DNA of 64,000 nucleotides from Mucilaginibacter dorajii (GCF_024808255.1 NZ_JANTYS010000011.1:152025-216024); one strand, 5' to 3'; positions 42,756 to 52,060 are shown, counted from the stretch's first letter. Notes: generated from the sequence alone by a model not told the origin. A program made the numbers and translations.

Positions 42756-43490
42756 ATGCCTTTTTTATCCCGCATATCCCTCCCGTCTTTGCAGGATGGC
42801 AGTTACCTGCAACACATTCCAAGCCTTAGCAAGGGTTTGCACCTTACCCTCAAAGAAAATGTAACCTTTTTTGTTGGTGAGAACGGGTCGGGGAAGTCGA
42901 CATTATTAGAAGGTATTGCCGAACAATGCGGATTTGCTTTGCGCGGTGGTAACCGCAACCATAATTTGAATACCGGGCACCGGTTTGAAGGCTATGAATC
43001 GCCATTGGCGAGGCACTTACAGTTGGGCTGGACACCACGCCGAATCAACGAAGGCTTTTTCATGAGGGCAGAAAGCTTTTTTAATTTTGCATCTTATATT
43101 GACGAATTGGCGATAGACAATCCCCGTATTTTTCAAGCCTACGGTGGTCGGTCGTTACATGAACAATCTCACGGAGAATCGTTTCTTTCGCTGTTCAACA
43201 ATCAGTTTGAATCGGGTATTTATATCCTCGATGAGCCCGAGGCGGCTCTTTCACCCGCCAGGGTGCTGGCTTTTATGTCGGTAATCCATGAGCTTGAACA
43301 AAGTGGCCGGGCACAATTTCTGATTGCTACCCACTCACCAATGCTCATTTGCTATCCAGGGGCTACTATTTATCAGTTTGATGAAGATGGTGTGCGGGAA
43401 ACGAGCTATGAAGATACCGAACATTTTTATCTCACCAAATCGTTCCTGGATAACCCAAAATTGTACCTTCGGCACTTGATGGAAAGGTAA
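42756..43490 (+). CDS. AAA/ABC-type ATPase
   Basis: 244 residues from Met at 42756. Walker A FVGENGSGKSTLLEGI at about 38-53, Walker B GIYILDEPEAALSP with the adjoining Glu, and the H-loop FLIATHSPMLI. There is no clear LSGGQ; QSHGESFLSLF occupies the signature position (SHGES). This is the compact ABC-like ATPase found in many bacterial genomes, related to SMC/RecF-type ATP-binding folds. Function not established. Its stop is 3 bases before the methyltransferase gene, which suggests a translationally coupled pair. Confidence 0.85.
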   Translation: MPFLSRISLPSLQDGSYLQHIPSLSKGLHLTLKENVTFFVGENGSGKSTLLEGIAEQCGFALRGGNRNHNLNTGHRFEGYESPLARHLQLGWTPRRINEGFFMRAESFFNFASYIDELAIDNPRIFQAYGGRSLHEQSHGESFLSLFNNQFESGIYILDEPEAALSPARVLAFMSVIHELEQSGRAQFLIATHSPMLICYPGATIYQFDEDGVRETSYEDTEHFYLTKSFLDNPKLYLRHLMER

Positions 43491-43493
43491 ATT

Positions 43494-44093
43494 ATGAGTA
43501 CTGAAGATAAAGCCGCTATTTTTGATTATCACCGTTCCATGATCTCTTTTCATGGTAATACCGGGCCAGCGGCTTTAGGCTGGCGCGACCGGGAAAGTCA
43601 ATTGATCCGGTTTAAAGTTTTAGCCGGGATCGCGGATTTGGATAAATGCAGCATATTAGATGCCGGATGTGGGCATGCGGACTTTTTAGGTTTCCTTTTA
43701 CCAAAATACCCCGATCTTGTTTATACGGGCGTTGAGCAAATCCCCGAATTACTAAATGAAGCTGAAAGACGTTATGGTAATCGACCTGACACGACGCTGA
43801 TGCCAGGCGATTTTACTGATACCCCACTCTCATTGGCAGATTATGTATTTGCAAGTGGCTCGCTTAATTACTATCAAACCGATCCTGATTTCATTTACCG
43901 GGCAATCAAAATATTATACAATTGCTCTAAAAAGGGGCTGGCGTTTAACTTACTGCATACCATTATACCAAACGGCTTGCTTGCGGCGTATGAACCGGGA
44001 AAGATATTAGACTTTTGTAAAACGCTCTCTGATAGATGTATTTTAACAGATAATTACAGCGAGGAGGATTTTACGATATTTATGTATAAATAA
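43494..44093 (+). CDS. SAM-dependent methyltransferase
   Basis: 199 residues. The SAM-binding motif I is SILDAGCGHADFLGFLLPKY (about 51-70), and YTGVEQIPELL gives the acidic residue of motif II; MPGDFTDTPL and YVFASGSLNYY follow. Class-I Rossmann fold; the substrate is unknown. It belongs with the ATPase gene upstream (3-base gap) and ends in a strong terminator. Confidence 0.9.
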   Translation: MSTEDKAAIFDYHRSMISFHGNTGPAALGWRDRESQLIRFKVLAGIADLDKCSILDAGCGHADFLGFLLPKYPDLVYTGVEQIPELLNEAERRYGNRPDTTLMPGDFTDTPLSLADYVFASGSLNYYQTDPDFIYRAIKILYNCSKKGLAFNLLHTIIPNGLLAAYEPGKILDFCKTLSDRCILTDNYSEEDFTIFMYK

Positions 44094-44103
44094 TATTCAT
44101 ATT

Positions 44104-44146
44104 AAATGCCCGGTAAAAAGCCTTGCGAGCTATTTACCGGGCATTT
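44104..44146. terminator. Bidirectional terminator, methyltransferase/RND permease
   Basis: 14-bp perfect stem: AAATGCCCGGTAAA at 44104-44117 with TTTACCGGGCATTT at 44133-44146, 15-base loop. It serves both convergent genes (stops at 44093 and 44150). Confidence 0.88.
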
Positions 44147-44149
44147 CTC

Positions 44150-47100
44150 CTATAACCGACCAGTATCGCCGCTTTCTACTTTTTTTCTATATGTCCAGAA
44201 AAACACTATCGGGAATACAAAAAGGTTGAATATGGTATTGGTGATCAAGCCACCTATCACTACAATTGCCAATGGTTTTGATGCTTCTGACCCTATTCCT
44301 GCCGATAACGCGGCAGGCAGCAGACCGATAGCTGCCATCATCGCCGTCATGATAACCGGGCGCATCCTATCGGCAACACCAGCCCTAAGTGCATCAGGGA
44401 AGTCAACGTACACGTTGTGGCGCAGGTCTTTGATGTTCACTTTAAATTTCGAGATCAGGATAACACCGTTTTGCACACATATTCCAAATAAAGCGATAAA
44501 ACCTATCCCCGCCGAAATATTGAAGTTAACACCCGTGATCAGCAGCGCCAGAATGCCGCCCATAATGGCAAACGGTACGTTGTTTAAAACCAGTAGTGAA
44601 TCCCTGAAATTACCAAACAAGATGAACAGGATAAAGAAGATGATGAGCAAACTTACAGGTACCGCTTGTGATAGCCTTTGGGTAGCCCGTTGCTGATTTT
44701 CAAAATCACCGGCCCATTCTAACCTATAATCTTTAGGAAGTTTGATCTGCTCGTTTACTTTGGCTTGCGCTTCGGCGATGGTACTACCCATATCCCTCCC
44801 CCTTATCGAGAATTTGATGGCTCCGTAACGACTATTTTTATCCCGATAGATCATGCTGATACCGGTTATTTTACCAATATCCGCCAGCTCCCGTAATGGC
44901 ACGCTGCCCCCGTTTAGGGTTGGTACACGCAAATCGCCTATGGCTCGGGCATTGTTCCTGAAATCTTCAGGGTAACGGATCCGCAGGTCAAATTTCTTCT
45001 CGCCTTCATATATTTGTGTGGCTGCACGCCCGCCAATGGCTGTTTCAATTACAGCATTGGCATCTGCCGCCGTAACACCGTACTGGGCCATTTTATCCTG
45101 GTTAAGATTGATCTGTAACTCGGGCTGCCCCATATTACGCAATATGCCCAAATCCTCAATACCCTTCACCCCTTTCAGGATCTTGTAAATTTGTTCTTCG
45201 CGGCTTTCAATGTAGGGATAGTTATCGCCAAACATTTTAACTACGATGGAGCCTTTTACACCAGATACAGCTTCCTCTACGTTATCAGATATCGGTTGCG
45301 AAAAGTTAAGGTCCACACCCGGATAAAACTTCAGCTTATCCTGCATCCTGGCAATCAGCTCTTCCTTGGTTTCTTTACGTTTCCATTGATCCTGCGGATA
45401 AATATCTACGTGAAACTCAATATTATAAAAACCGGTAGCATCGGTACCATCATTTGGTCGGCCGGTTTGGGATATCACCTGTTTAACCTCATCAAAGCTC
45501 AGGAAGATCTTCCGCATCTCGTTTGATAACTTAACAGATTCTTCTAATGATGTGCTTAGCGGCCCTGTGGCCCGCACATATATCGATCCCTCGTTCAACT
45601 CCGGTAAAAACTCGGAGCCTAATAAGGTAAAGCAACCTAAGCTGATCACCAGCGAGATCAATGCTATCGGGAATACTATTTTACGGCCTTTAAAGCACAC
45701 ATTGTAAAAACTCAAGGCGTGCTTGGTAATAAACTCTACAAACACATTATGGCGCTCACGAACGTTTTTCCTCAGCAAAATACTGCACAGTGCCGGTACC
45801 AGGGTGAAGGTTAACAGTAAGGCTCCTAAAAGGGCGAAGCTCAGCGTCCAGGCCAGTGGCGAAAACATTTTCCCCTCTACCTTTTGAAAACTGAATATGG
45901 GCAATAAACCGGTAATGATAATAGCCTTTGCAAAAAAGATGCCTTTACCGTTCACCTGGCAGGCCTGACGTATTAGGCCCAGCTTGCTCAGCTTATTGAA
46001 GTTTTCCATCCCAACTTCTTTTGCCTTATGGTCAAGTAGCACAAAGATCCCTTCAACCATCACCACGGCCCCATCAATAATAATCCCAAAATCAATGGCA
46101 CCCATAGACAACAGGTTGGCCGACATGCCCTTTAACTTCAAACACAGGAAGGCAAACAATAAAGCCAGCGGGATGATGATCGCTACAATAACGGTAGTAC
46201 GCCAATCGGCCATAAACAGCAATACAATAACGGTGACAAATACAATACCTTCGGCCATATTATGCAACACGGTGTGGGTAGCGAAATCTACCAGGTTTTC
46301 GCGGTCATAAAAGGTATTGATCTTTACATCCTCTGGTAATATGCTACCATTCAGCTCTTTTATCTTATCCTTTAAGCCGGCAATTACTACGCTTGGGTTT
46401 TCGCCTTTACGCATTACTACAATACCTTCAACCACATCGGGGTCAACATCCCTACCCACCTGTCCTAAACGTGGTAAAGCAGATTCCGTAACTTCGGCAA
46501 TTGTTTTTACATAAATAGGCGTGCCTTTTACATTGTTTATTACGATGTTTTTGATCTCGTTAATGTTATTCAGCAAACCAATTCCACGTACTACGTATGC
46601 CTGGCCGCTTTGCTGAATTACATCGCCACCTACGTTCACGTTGCTTTTTGATACCGCATCGTAAAGCTGCAAAGGCGTAATATTATATTGAACGGCTTTC
46701 TCGGGATTTATGGTGATCTGGTATGTTTTTACCTCGCCACCAAAACTATTTACGTCGGCTACGCCGGGCACTGCTCTTATTTCCCTGCTTACAACCCAAT
46801 CCTGGATAGTTTTTAATTCCCTTACCGAGCGTTTATTACTGGTCAATGTATAACGATAGATCTCGCCGGTTGGGCCGTAAGGAGGCTCAATTTCGGGCGT
46901 AATACCATCGGGCAAATTGGCTTCATCTAAGTGGTTATTGATCTGCAGACGGGCAAAGGCATAATCTACGTCGTCGTCAAAAGTGATCTTTACTACCGAT
47001 AAACCAAATAATGAAGATGAGCGAACGCTTGTCTTCTTCTCTGCCGGATTCATGGCCAGCTCTATAGGCCTGGTTACAAATTTCTCAACCTCCTCGGCAG

Positions 47101-47278
47101 ACCGCCCCGGCCATTGGGTAATGATGGTTACCGATGTATTGGTTACATCCGGAAAAGCGTCAATAGCTATGGTTTTGAAACTGATGTAGCCTGCAACGGC
47201 CATCAACAGTGTTACAAAAAAGATAAATACCTTGTTTTTAAGTGCAAAAGACAGCACTCCTTTTATGAACTTGTTCAT
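44150..47278 (-). CDS. CusA/CzcA-type heavy-metal RND efflux permease
   Basis: 1042 residues from Met at 47278; an upstream in-frame ATG at 47308 lies inside a palindromic repeat and would add 10 residues with no role. Typical HME-RND features: ITQWPGRSAEEVEKFVTRPI at the start, TM4 aspartates in GAIDFGIIIDGAVVMVEG, and a C-terminal MRPVIMTAMMAAIGLLPAAL block. It expels metal ions or other cations from the periplasm by proton antiport. Which metal is not decided: I could not place the three methionine ligands of CusA by eye. Last gene of the OMF-adaptor-RND operon next to its own two-component system. Confidence 0.93.
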   Translation of the reverse strand: MNKFIKGVLSFALKNKVFIFFVTLLMAVAGYISFKTIAIDAFPDVTNTSVTIITQWPGRSAEEVEKFVTRPIELAMNPAEKKTSVRSSSLFGLSVVKITFDDDVDYAFARLQINNHLDEANLPDGITPEIEPPYGPTGEIYRYTLTSNKRSVRELKTIQDWVVSREIRAVPGVADVNSFGGEVKTYQITINPEKAVQYNITPLQLYDAVSKSNVNVGGDVIQQSGQAYVVRGIGLLNNINEIKNIVINNVKGTPIYVKTIAEVTESALPRLGQVGRDVDPDVVEGIVVMRKGENPSVVIAGLKDKIKELNGSILPEDVKINTFYDRENLVDFATHTVLHNMAEGIVFVTVIVLLFMADWRTTVIVAIIIPLALLFAFLCLKLKGMSANLLSMGAIDFGIIIDGAVVMVEGIFVLLDHKAKEVGMENFNKLSKLGLIRQACQVNGKGIFFAKAIIITGLLPIFSFQKVEGKMFSPLAWTLSFALLGALLLTFTLVPALCSILLRKNVRERHNVFVEFITKHALSFYNVCFKGRKIVFPIALISLVISLGCFTLLGSEFLPELNEGSIYVRATGPLSTSLEESVKLSNEMRKIFLSFDEVKQVISQTGRPNDGTDATGFYNIEFHVDIYPQDQWKRKETKEELIARMQDKLKFYPGVDLNFSQPISDNVEEAVSGVKGSIVVKMFGDNYPYIESREEQIYKILKGVKGIEDLGILRNMGQPELQINLNQDKMAQYGVTAADANAVIETAIGGRAATQIYEGEKKFDLRIRYPEDFRNNARAIGDLRVPTLNGGSVPLRELADIGKITGISMIYRDKNSRYGAIKFSIRGRDMGSTIAEAQAKVNEQIKLPKDYRLEWAGDFENQQRATQRLSQAVPVSLLIIFFILFILFGNFRDSLLVLNNVPFAIMGGILALLITGVNFNISAGIGFIALFGICVQNGVILISKFKVNIKDLRHNVYVDFPDALRAGVADRMRPVIMTAMMAAIGLLPAALSAGIGSEASKPLAIVVIGGLITNTIFNLFVFPIVFFWTYRKKVESGDTGRL

Positions 47279-47300
47279 TTGTTCGTTTTTATAAAATCTT

Positions 47301-47409
47301 AGCCTCACCTAAATCCTCTCCAAAGGAGAGGACTTGATTTGCATTCTCAACTATTGGTTAATCACCTTGATTTTTAGAACCCTCCTTTGGAGAGGGCAGG
47401 GTGAGGCTT
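47301..47409. repeat. CTCTCCAAAGGAGAG palindromic element
   Basis: Left part AGCCTCACCTAAATCCTCTC and right part TTGGAGAGGGCAGGGTGAGG are inverted to each other over about 33 bases; each also contains its own hairpin (CTCTCCAAAGGAGAG at 47316-47330, CCCTCCTTTGGAGAGGG reversed on the right). It fills the gap between the adaptor and RND genes. Same family as 7419-7450. Confidence 0.85.
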
Positions 47410-48504
47410 TTAGTCCTTTAACGACTCGTACAGGTAAACTTGCCTTGACGCCACTACACGTTGCCCCGGTTTTAACCCGCTGCTGATATAGGCCACATCT
47501 TCTACCCTTTTAGCTATTTCAATAGGCTGAATATGCACCTTAGCCGGGCCATCAATTACAACCACATAATTCTTGTTATTATCAAACACAATAGAATTGG
47601 TGTTGATAGCAGGCAGGTTCATACCAGATTTTGCCTGGATCTTTACATTGGTAAACATTCCTGGCTTTAACATATTATCAGGGTTATTGATCTGCACCCT
47701 TGCACGCATTACCTTGTTATCGGGGTCAAGCACATCAAAAAGTTTATCAATTTTGCCGGTAAATACTTTATCAGGGTAAGCGAGGGTTGTAATTTTCACC
47801 TCGTCGCCTACCTGTACGCTGGCTATATCACTCTCGTACATGTTAATGAGCACATAAACCGATGACAGATCGGCTATGGTAAACAGGTTTTGTGTATTAT
47901 CGGCACGTACCTGCATGTTATCAGTCACGTTTTTTTCAATGATGTAACCGCTTAATGGTGCCTGTACCTCCAAACCATTACTATTGCTTTTATTAATGGC
48001 CAGTATTGAATTTGCCCGGCTGTTTTCGGCAACTGCTTTTTGATAGTCAGATTTTGATTGCTCTAAATCTTTTTCTGAAGCCAACCCGCTCTTGTATAGA
48101 TCTTGTGTTGATTCCATCTGGCGTTTAGCATTACGCAAATCGGCTCCTGCCGAGATCAAATCGCGGTTAAAGCCTGCTATTTCGGCGCTACGCATAGTAG
48201 TTAATACCTGCCCCTTTTTTACCACATCACCCAGTTGCACATGTACAGCCTGAGCCACGCCACTTACCATGGGGTAAATTTTCACCATTTTGGTCTCGTC
48301 GGGAGCTACGCTGCCTGTAAGTGTAATTTCAGATAAGGCATTCTCTGCCTTTACCGTATCAATTACCAGGCTATGCAGTAAACTATCGGTCACCTCAAAA
48401 TGGGCGTCCTTCTCCGTTTCTTCGCTATGATGTGTGCATGCCGCAAGTGACATCATGAGGGCAGGGATAATACTAAGGCTAATTATTTTATATGGGCGAT
48501 ACAT
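47410..48504 (-). CDS. CusB/CzcB-type efflux adaptor lipoprotein
   Basis: 364 residues from Met at 48504; the longer frame to 48549 would overlap the outer-membrane gene. Signal MYRPYKIISLSIIPALMMSL followed by AAC, a lipobox with Cys23. Then a membrane-fusion-protein layout: lipoyl halves (VKIYPMVSGVAQAVHVQLGD and LEVQAPLSGYIIEKNV), a coiled-coil hairpin (SAGADLRNAKRQMESTQDLY), a beta barrel and a membrane-proximal domain. The N-terminal His-rich HHSEETEKD may bind metal. Lies 13 bases after the outer-membrane factor. Confidence 0.92.
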   Translation of the reverse strand: MYRPYKIISLSIIPALMMSLAACTHHSEETEKDAHFEVTDSLLHSLVIDTVKAENALSEITLTGSVAPDETKMVKIYPMVSGVAQAVHVQLGDVVKKGQVLTTMRSAEIAGFNRDLISAGADLRNAKRQMESTQDLYKSGLASEKDLEQSKSDYQKAVAENSRANSILAINKSNSNGLEVQAPLSGYIIEKNVTDNMQVRADNTQNLFTIADLSSVYVLINMYESDIASVQVGDEVKITTLAYPDKVFTGKIDKLFDVLDPDNKVMRARVQINNPDNMLKPGMFTNVKIQAKSGMNLPAINTNSIVFDNNKNYVVVIDGPAKVHIQPIEIAKRVEDVAYISSGLKPGQRVVASRQVYLYESLKD

Positions 48505-48517
48505 GATCTGGGTGTTA

Positions 48518-49813
48518 TTATTGATTAAAGAATGGTGTCCCGGTGGCAAAATTTAACTGCTCAAGCGAGCTGATACGGTTAAGCTGAAGATTATTGAGTT
48601 GCAGCGTATTGGTTTTATACGATTCATAAAAATCCAAAAACTCCAACAGGCTGATATTATGCTTCTGGTAGTTTTTAAATACCTCCTGTATCAGGTGGTT
48701 AAAATCCTGCTTAAATTTAGGGTCGAAACTGTTATACAGGTTTTCCAGTCGCAAAGCGCCTTTGTAGTCATTGGCTATATCGCTTTCTAACTGATCCTGC
48801 TGGCTTTGCAATTGTACCTTGCTTGCATCAACCGCTATGCGGGCCTGTTTAATACCACCCTGGTTGCGGTTAAAAAACGGAAGCGAAAACGCTATGCCGG
48901 CGCTTGAATAGTCGCGCACATAACTACCCTGTTTATCATAAGCCAGTGAAAAAGTAAGATCGGGTACGGCGTTGGCTTTTTGTAGTTTAAGGTTGATATT
49001 ATTATAGTCGACCACAGAACGGGCAACTTTCAAATCGTAACGATTGGCATAGGCCGAATCTACCAAATGCTGATAAGGCACTTCAGAAACAACTGATTTG
49101 CCTTCAAGGTTAATGTCAACTACAGGTACCACAAAGCTTTGAGGGTTTGCCCTTATCATTAATTTCAGTTCGCTTTGCGTATCGTCAATGCCGTCCATCA
49201 GATCATTAAGTTCCGATTGTAATGAGTACAGCTGCGATTGAATACGCAGTACTTCTTTTTGGGCGATATTTCCCTTAGTGTATTGTTCCTGGAAAACCGA
49301 GAGTGTTTTAGCCAGCGAGTTGATCTCTTCCTGGTAAACTTTTGCAGATTGCTCCTGGAAATAGATCTTATAAAAATCGCTCCGCAGTGTGAACCTTAAG
49401 GTACGCAGCAGATCAAATAATTGATATTGCGCCTGCTGAACGCCAATTTGTGCCAGCTGGATACTTTTGTTACGCTTGCCTGCTGTTTGGAAAAGCTGGG
49501 ATAATTGAGCCGAGTATTCGCCTCCGTCATGGCTGGTATCAAAAAACTTTTTAGTTTGCGGGTTATACAAAACATTGGCAAAACTAAAATCGGGGTTATT
49601 GAATAAGCGGGCTGTAATTATTTGCGCCTGGGCCTGGTCAATACTATAATGCTGAACAATGAGATCGAGGTTATTTTTCAGGAATTGTGCTTCTGTCTCT
49701 TTCAATGTCATCCTAAGGGTATCGCTGCCGGGGGATTGGCCAAAAGCCTTGCCCCCGACAGCTATACACCATAGTTGAATTGAAAAAAGAACGATAACAA
49801 ATTTGGAGTGCAT
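48518..49813 (-). CDS. CusC/TolC-type outer-membrane factor
   Basis: 431 residues. Signal peptide about 1-24, no lipobox, unlike the NodT lipoprotein of the other efflux set. Two OEP-type halves with long amphipathic helices (VQQAQYQLFDLLRTLRFTLR; LDFYESYKTNTLQLNNLQLN). First gene of the CusCBA-like operon. The upstream 69 bases contain four 11-bp phased repeats (49849-49887) and a -7 box (49831-49838), so transcription of the operon should respond to the response regulator encoded upstream. Confidence 0.9.
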   Translation of the reverse strand: MHSKFVIVLFSIQLWCIAVGGKAFGQSPGSDTLRMTLKETEAQFLKNNLDLIVQHYSIDQAQAQIITARLFNNPDFSFANVLYNPQTKKFFDTSHDGGEYSAQLSQLFQTAGKRNKSIQLAQIGVQQAQYQLFDLLRTLRFTLRSDFYKIYFQEQSAKVYQEEINSLAKTLSVFQEQYTKGNIAQKEVLRIQSQLYSLQSELNDLMDGIDDTQSELKLMIRANPQSFVVPVVDINLEGKSVVSEVPYQHLVDSAYANRYDLKVARSVVDYNNINLKLQKANAVPDLTFSLAYDKQGSYVRDYSSAGIAFSLPFFNRNQGGIKQARIAVDASKVQLQSQQDQLESDIANDYKGALRLENLYNSFDPKFKQDFNHLIQEVFKNYQKHNISLLEFLDFYESYKTNTLQLNNLQLNRISSLEQLNFATGTPFFNQ

Positions 49814-49830
49814 AGTATATTTGTTTGGAA

Positions 49831-49838
49831 CAAAGCTA
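49831..49838 (-). promoter_or_regulatory. -7 box of the CusCBA-like operon
   Basis: TAGCTTTG on the minus strand, perfect TAnnTTTG, 17 bases before the start codon at 49813, directly downstream of the phased repeats. Confidence 0.6.
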
Positions 49839-49848
49839 TCCCACCCAA

Positions 49849-49887
49849 ATTAGAGGCACATTAAAACGACATTAGAAAGAGATTAGA
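49849..49887. promoter_or_regulatory. Four 11-bp phased direct repeats, response-regulator binding array
   Basis: ATTAGA, ATTAAA, ATTAGA and ATTAGA begin at 49849, 49860, 49871 and 49882, exactly 11 bases apart (TCTAAT/TTTAAT on the minus strand). They lie between the sensor-kinase stop (49883) and the -7 box of the outer-membrane gene. Direct repeats with 10-11 bp spacing are the classical layout for OmpR/PhoB-type regulators, and such a regulator is encoded two genes upstream. Confidence 0.7.
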
Positions 49888-51247
49888 ATGTTGGTGTAAA
49901 GCTGATGGTAAAAGAAGTACCCTCATTAATGGCCGACTGCATGGTTACTATTCCGTTAAATAACTGTATTATTTTGAAAGCCACGTATAGGCCTACCCCA
50001 TTACCATCAAATACCCGCCCGTTTGCACCACGGTAAAATGGGGTAAATATTTTTTCCTGATCGGCAAATGGTATGCCTATACCCAGGTCTTTTATGGTGA
50101 TAACTATGGTTTTACCATTGGCAAATAAACTACAGGTAACCGGTTTATTATTTGAAAATTTGAAACCGTTACCAATAATATTATTCAAGGCAATTTTTAA
50201 CAGGGTTACGTTGGCGTTTATAAACAGGGCCTGCTGCTCATCTGGCAGCTCATCAATATGTACCTGCAACTGGGGGTGGTTTTGTGCCGATGCCCAATAA
50301 TGCTGCAAATCCCATAACAGTTCATCAACCTGTACCGGTTCAAGCTGTGCCCGGGTGTACTCCATATCTGTTTGGGCCAGTTCCATCAGGCTATTGATAG
50401 TTTCCTTGAGCCTTTCCGAATCAACCAATATCGACCCCAGCAATTGTTCGTACTCGGCAGTGCTGCGTTGCTTATTTAACGTAACTTCAACCTCGCCAAT
50501 AATGCTGGTTATGGGCGTGCGTAATTCATGCGACGCGTTAGCAACAAAGGTTTGCTGCAACTCAAATGAATTTTGCAGGTGACTTAAAAGGCGGTTAAAA
50601 TTAAGGGCCAGCGCGCTTATCTCATCTTTACCTTTTCCTTCATCAACCCTTACATGTAAATTGCTGGCGTTTATTTGTTTCATCTGTTTTATTAACCCAT
50701 CTATAGGTAATAATGACTGTTGTGCAAACCATCGCCCTATAAAAAACAAAACACAGTTCACCAGTATAAATATCACCGCCATAATTTTGATAATGCCCGA
50801 TAAACGCATCGCGGCCTGCTGATCATACGCCGAAGCGAGGATTACAAAATTACCCTGGTTATCGTGGTAATAAATACCTACGGTTTGCCGGTTACCTTCC
50901 TTAAAGCTTACACTTTGTTTTTTACGAACATCTTCAATAGTGTTAATACTCCAATATTGGTCTCTATCTTTGATAAACGAAGCCATGTTATTACCATCAT
51001 AAACGCGTATAACCTCGTTAGGGAGTTTCTCCAGCATCCGCTCCCGAACATGGTTCAGTGAATCAGAAGAGATTTCATCAGCCTCCAGGTATAATTGTGC
51101 AGCCACTTTGGCCCTGTCTCTTAAATGTCCATAAAAATCGCTGATAAAAAAACGCGCAAACGCAAGGTACATCAACGCCATGATCACCAATATCAAGGCT
51201 GAGCTAAGCAATGTAAAGTTAAGGGCAAGCCGGTTTTTTATTTTCAT
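49883..51247 (-). CDS. Sensor histidine kinase, CusS-like position
   Basis: 454 residues. TM1 about 9-33, an extracytoplasmic sensor of about 120 residues, TM2 about 150-172, HAMP (about 172-225), then HisKA with the H-box FVANASHELRTPITSI and HATPase with N-box NIIGNGFKFSN, GLG box DLGIGIPFADQEKIFTPFYR and GNGVGLYV. It overlaps the response-regulator gene by 4 bases (ATGA). Position next to the CusCBA-like genes suggests it detects the metal or compound they expel; no obvious metal-ligand cluster is visible in the sensor part. Confidence 0.93.
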   Translation of the reverse strand: MKIKNRLALNFTLLSSALILVIMALMYLAFARFFISDFYGHLRDRAKVAAQLYLEADEISSDSLNHVRERMLEKLPNEVIRVYDGNNMASFIKDRDQYWSINTIEDVRKKQSVSFKEGNRQTVGIYYHDNQGNFVILASAYDQQAAMRLSGIIKIMAVIFILVNCVLFFIGRWFAQQSLLPIDGLIKQMKQINASNLHVRVDEGKGKDEISALALNFNRLLSHLQNSFELQQTFVANASHELRTPITSIIGEVEVTLNKQRSTAEYEQLLGSILVDSERLKETINSLMELAQTDMEYTRAQLEPVQVDELLWDLQHYWASAQNHPQLQVHIDELPDEQQALFINANVTLLKIALNNIIGNGFKFSNNKPVTCSLFANGKTIVITIKDLGIGIPFADQEKIFTPFYRGANGRVFDGNGVGLYVAFKIIQLFNGIVTMQSAINEGTSFTISFTPTF

Positions 51248-51933
51248 ACGCCTTTATCCTTTAAAATATAACCCATACCAATCACCGTATGAATGAGCTT
51301 CATTTGGCCGCCCTTTTCTATTTTTTTACGCAGATAATTCACATACACATCAATAAAATTGGTGCCGGTATCAAACTGAATGTCCCATACTTTTTCGGCA
51401 ATGTAATCCCTCGACAGTGTTTTATTGGCATTGCGCATAAAAAGCTCAAGCAGGTGATATTCTTTGGTAGTTAAGGTTATTTCTACACCGGCGCGCCAGG
51501 CCGTTTTAGTAAACGTATTCAATTTAAGATCGCTAAACATCAGCAGGCCCTCATCTTGCGGAACCACAGGTTTAAAACGCCTTAGTAAGGCGCTTATCCG
51601 GGCTAATAGCTCGCTAAAATGGAAAGGTTTTACAAGGTAATCGTCAGCACCGGCCTGTAAGCCGTTAACTTTGTCGTCAACCCGGTCAAGGGCGGTTAAC
51701 ATTAATATGGGGATGGTTGGGTTGTCTTTTCTTACCTGCCGGCAAAGGTCAAGGCCACTGATGTCTGGCAACATCAGGTCAAGTATGAGCAGGTCGAAAG
51801 ATTGTGCGGCTATCACATCAAGTGCCGAAATGCCCTCATTTACATGAACCACAATATAATCATGCTCCTGCAAGCCTCTTGAAATAAAGGCTGCTACTTT
51901 TTCTTCATCCTCAACAAGGCAAATCCGGTTCAT
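51244..51933 (-). CDS. OmpR-family response regulator
   Basis: 229 residues. Receiver domain with acidic pocket (VEDEE), phosphorylation site Asp52 (DLLILDLMLPDISG) and Lys in DYLVKPFHF; winged-helix DNA-binding domain at about 130-225 (LTTKEYHLLELFMRNANKTL, FIDVYVNYLRKKIEK, HTVIGMGYIL). Followed by its kinase with a 4-base overlap. Likely binds the four ATTAGA repeats upstream of the efflux operon at 49849-49887. I found no comparable array in front of its own gene. Confidence 0.95.
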   Translation of the reverse strand: MNRICLVEDEEKVAAFISRGLQEHDYIVVHVNEGISALDVIAAQSFDLLILDLMLPDISGLDLCRQVRKDNPTIPILMLTALDRVDDKVNGLQAGADDYLVKPFHFSELLARISALLRRFKPVVPQDEGLLMFSDLKLNTFTKTAWRAGVEITLTTKEYHLLELFMRNANKTLSRDYIAEKVWDIQFDTGTNFIDVYVNYLRKKIEKGGQMKLIHTVIGMGYILKDKGV

Positions 51934-52049
51934 ATAGTTAACACGATCAATAGCTGCAAATTAAAGGAATAAATGTGCAGGTTTTTATATTTTGTTTCTT
52001 CTAATCCCGATACTTTCCCCAAATGTTAAGATATTTACCAAACAGCGCC

Positions 52050-52055
52050 AGGAGA
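52050..52055 (+). promoter_or_regulatory. Shine-Dalgarno deciding a GTG start
   Basis: AGGAGA five bases before the GTG at 52061. It supports that start for the SWIM-SNF2 gene; there is no in-frame ATG in the vicinity that begins a better-placed protein. Confidence 0.65.
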
Positions 52056-52060
52056 ATTAA

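Noticed and set aside
44150..47308. Copper as the substrate of the CusA-like pump
   Set aside because: The methionine ligands could not be located reliably by eye; only the heavy-metal RND class is supported.
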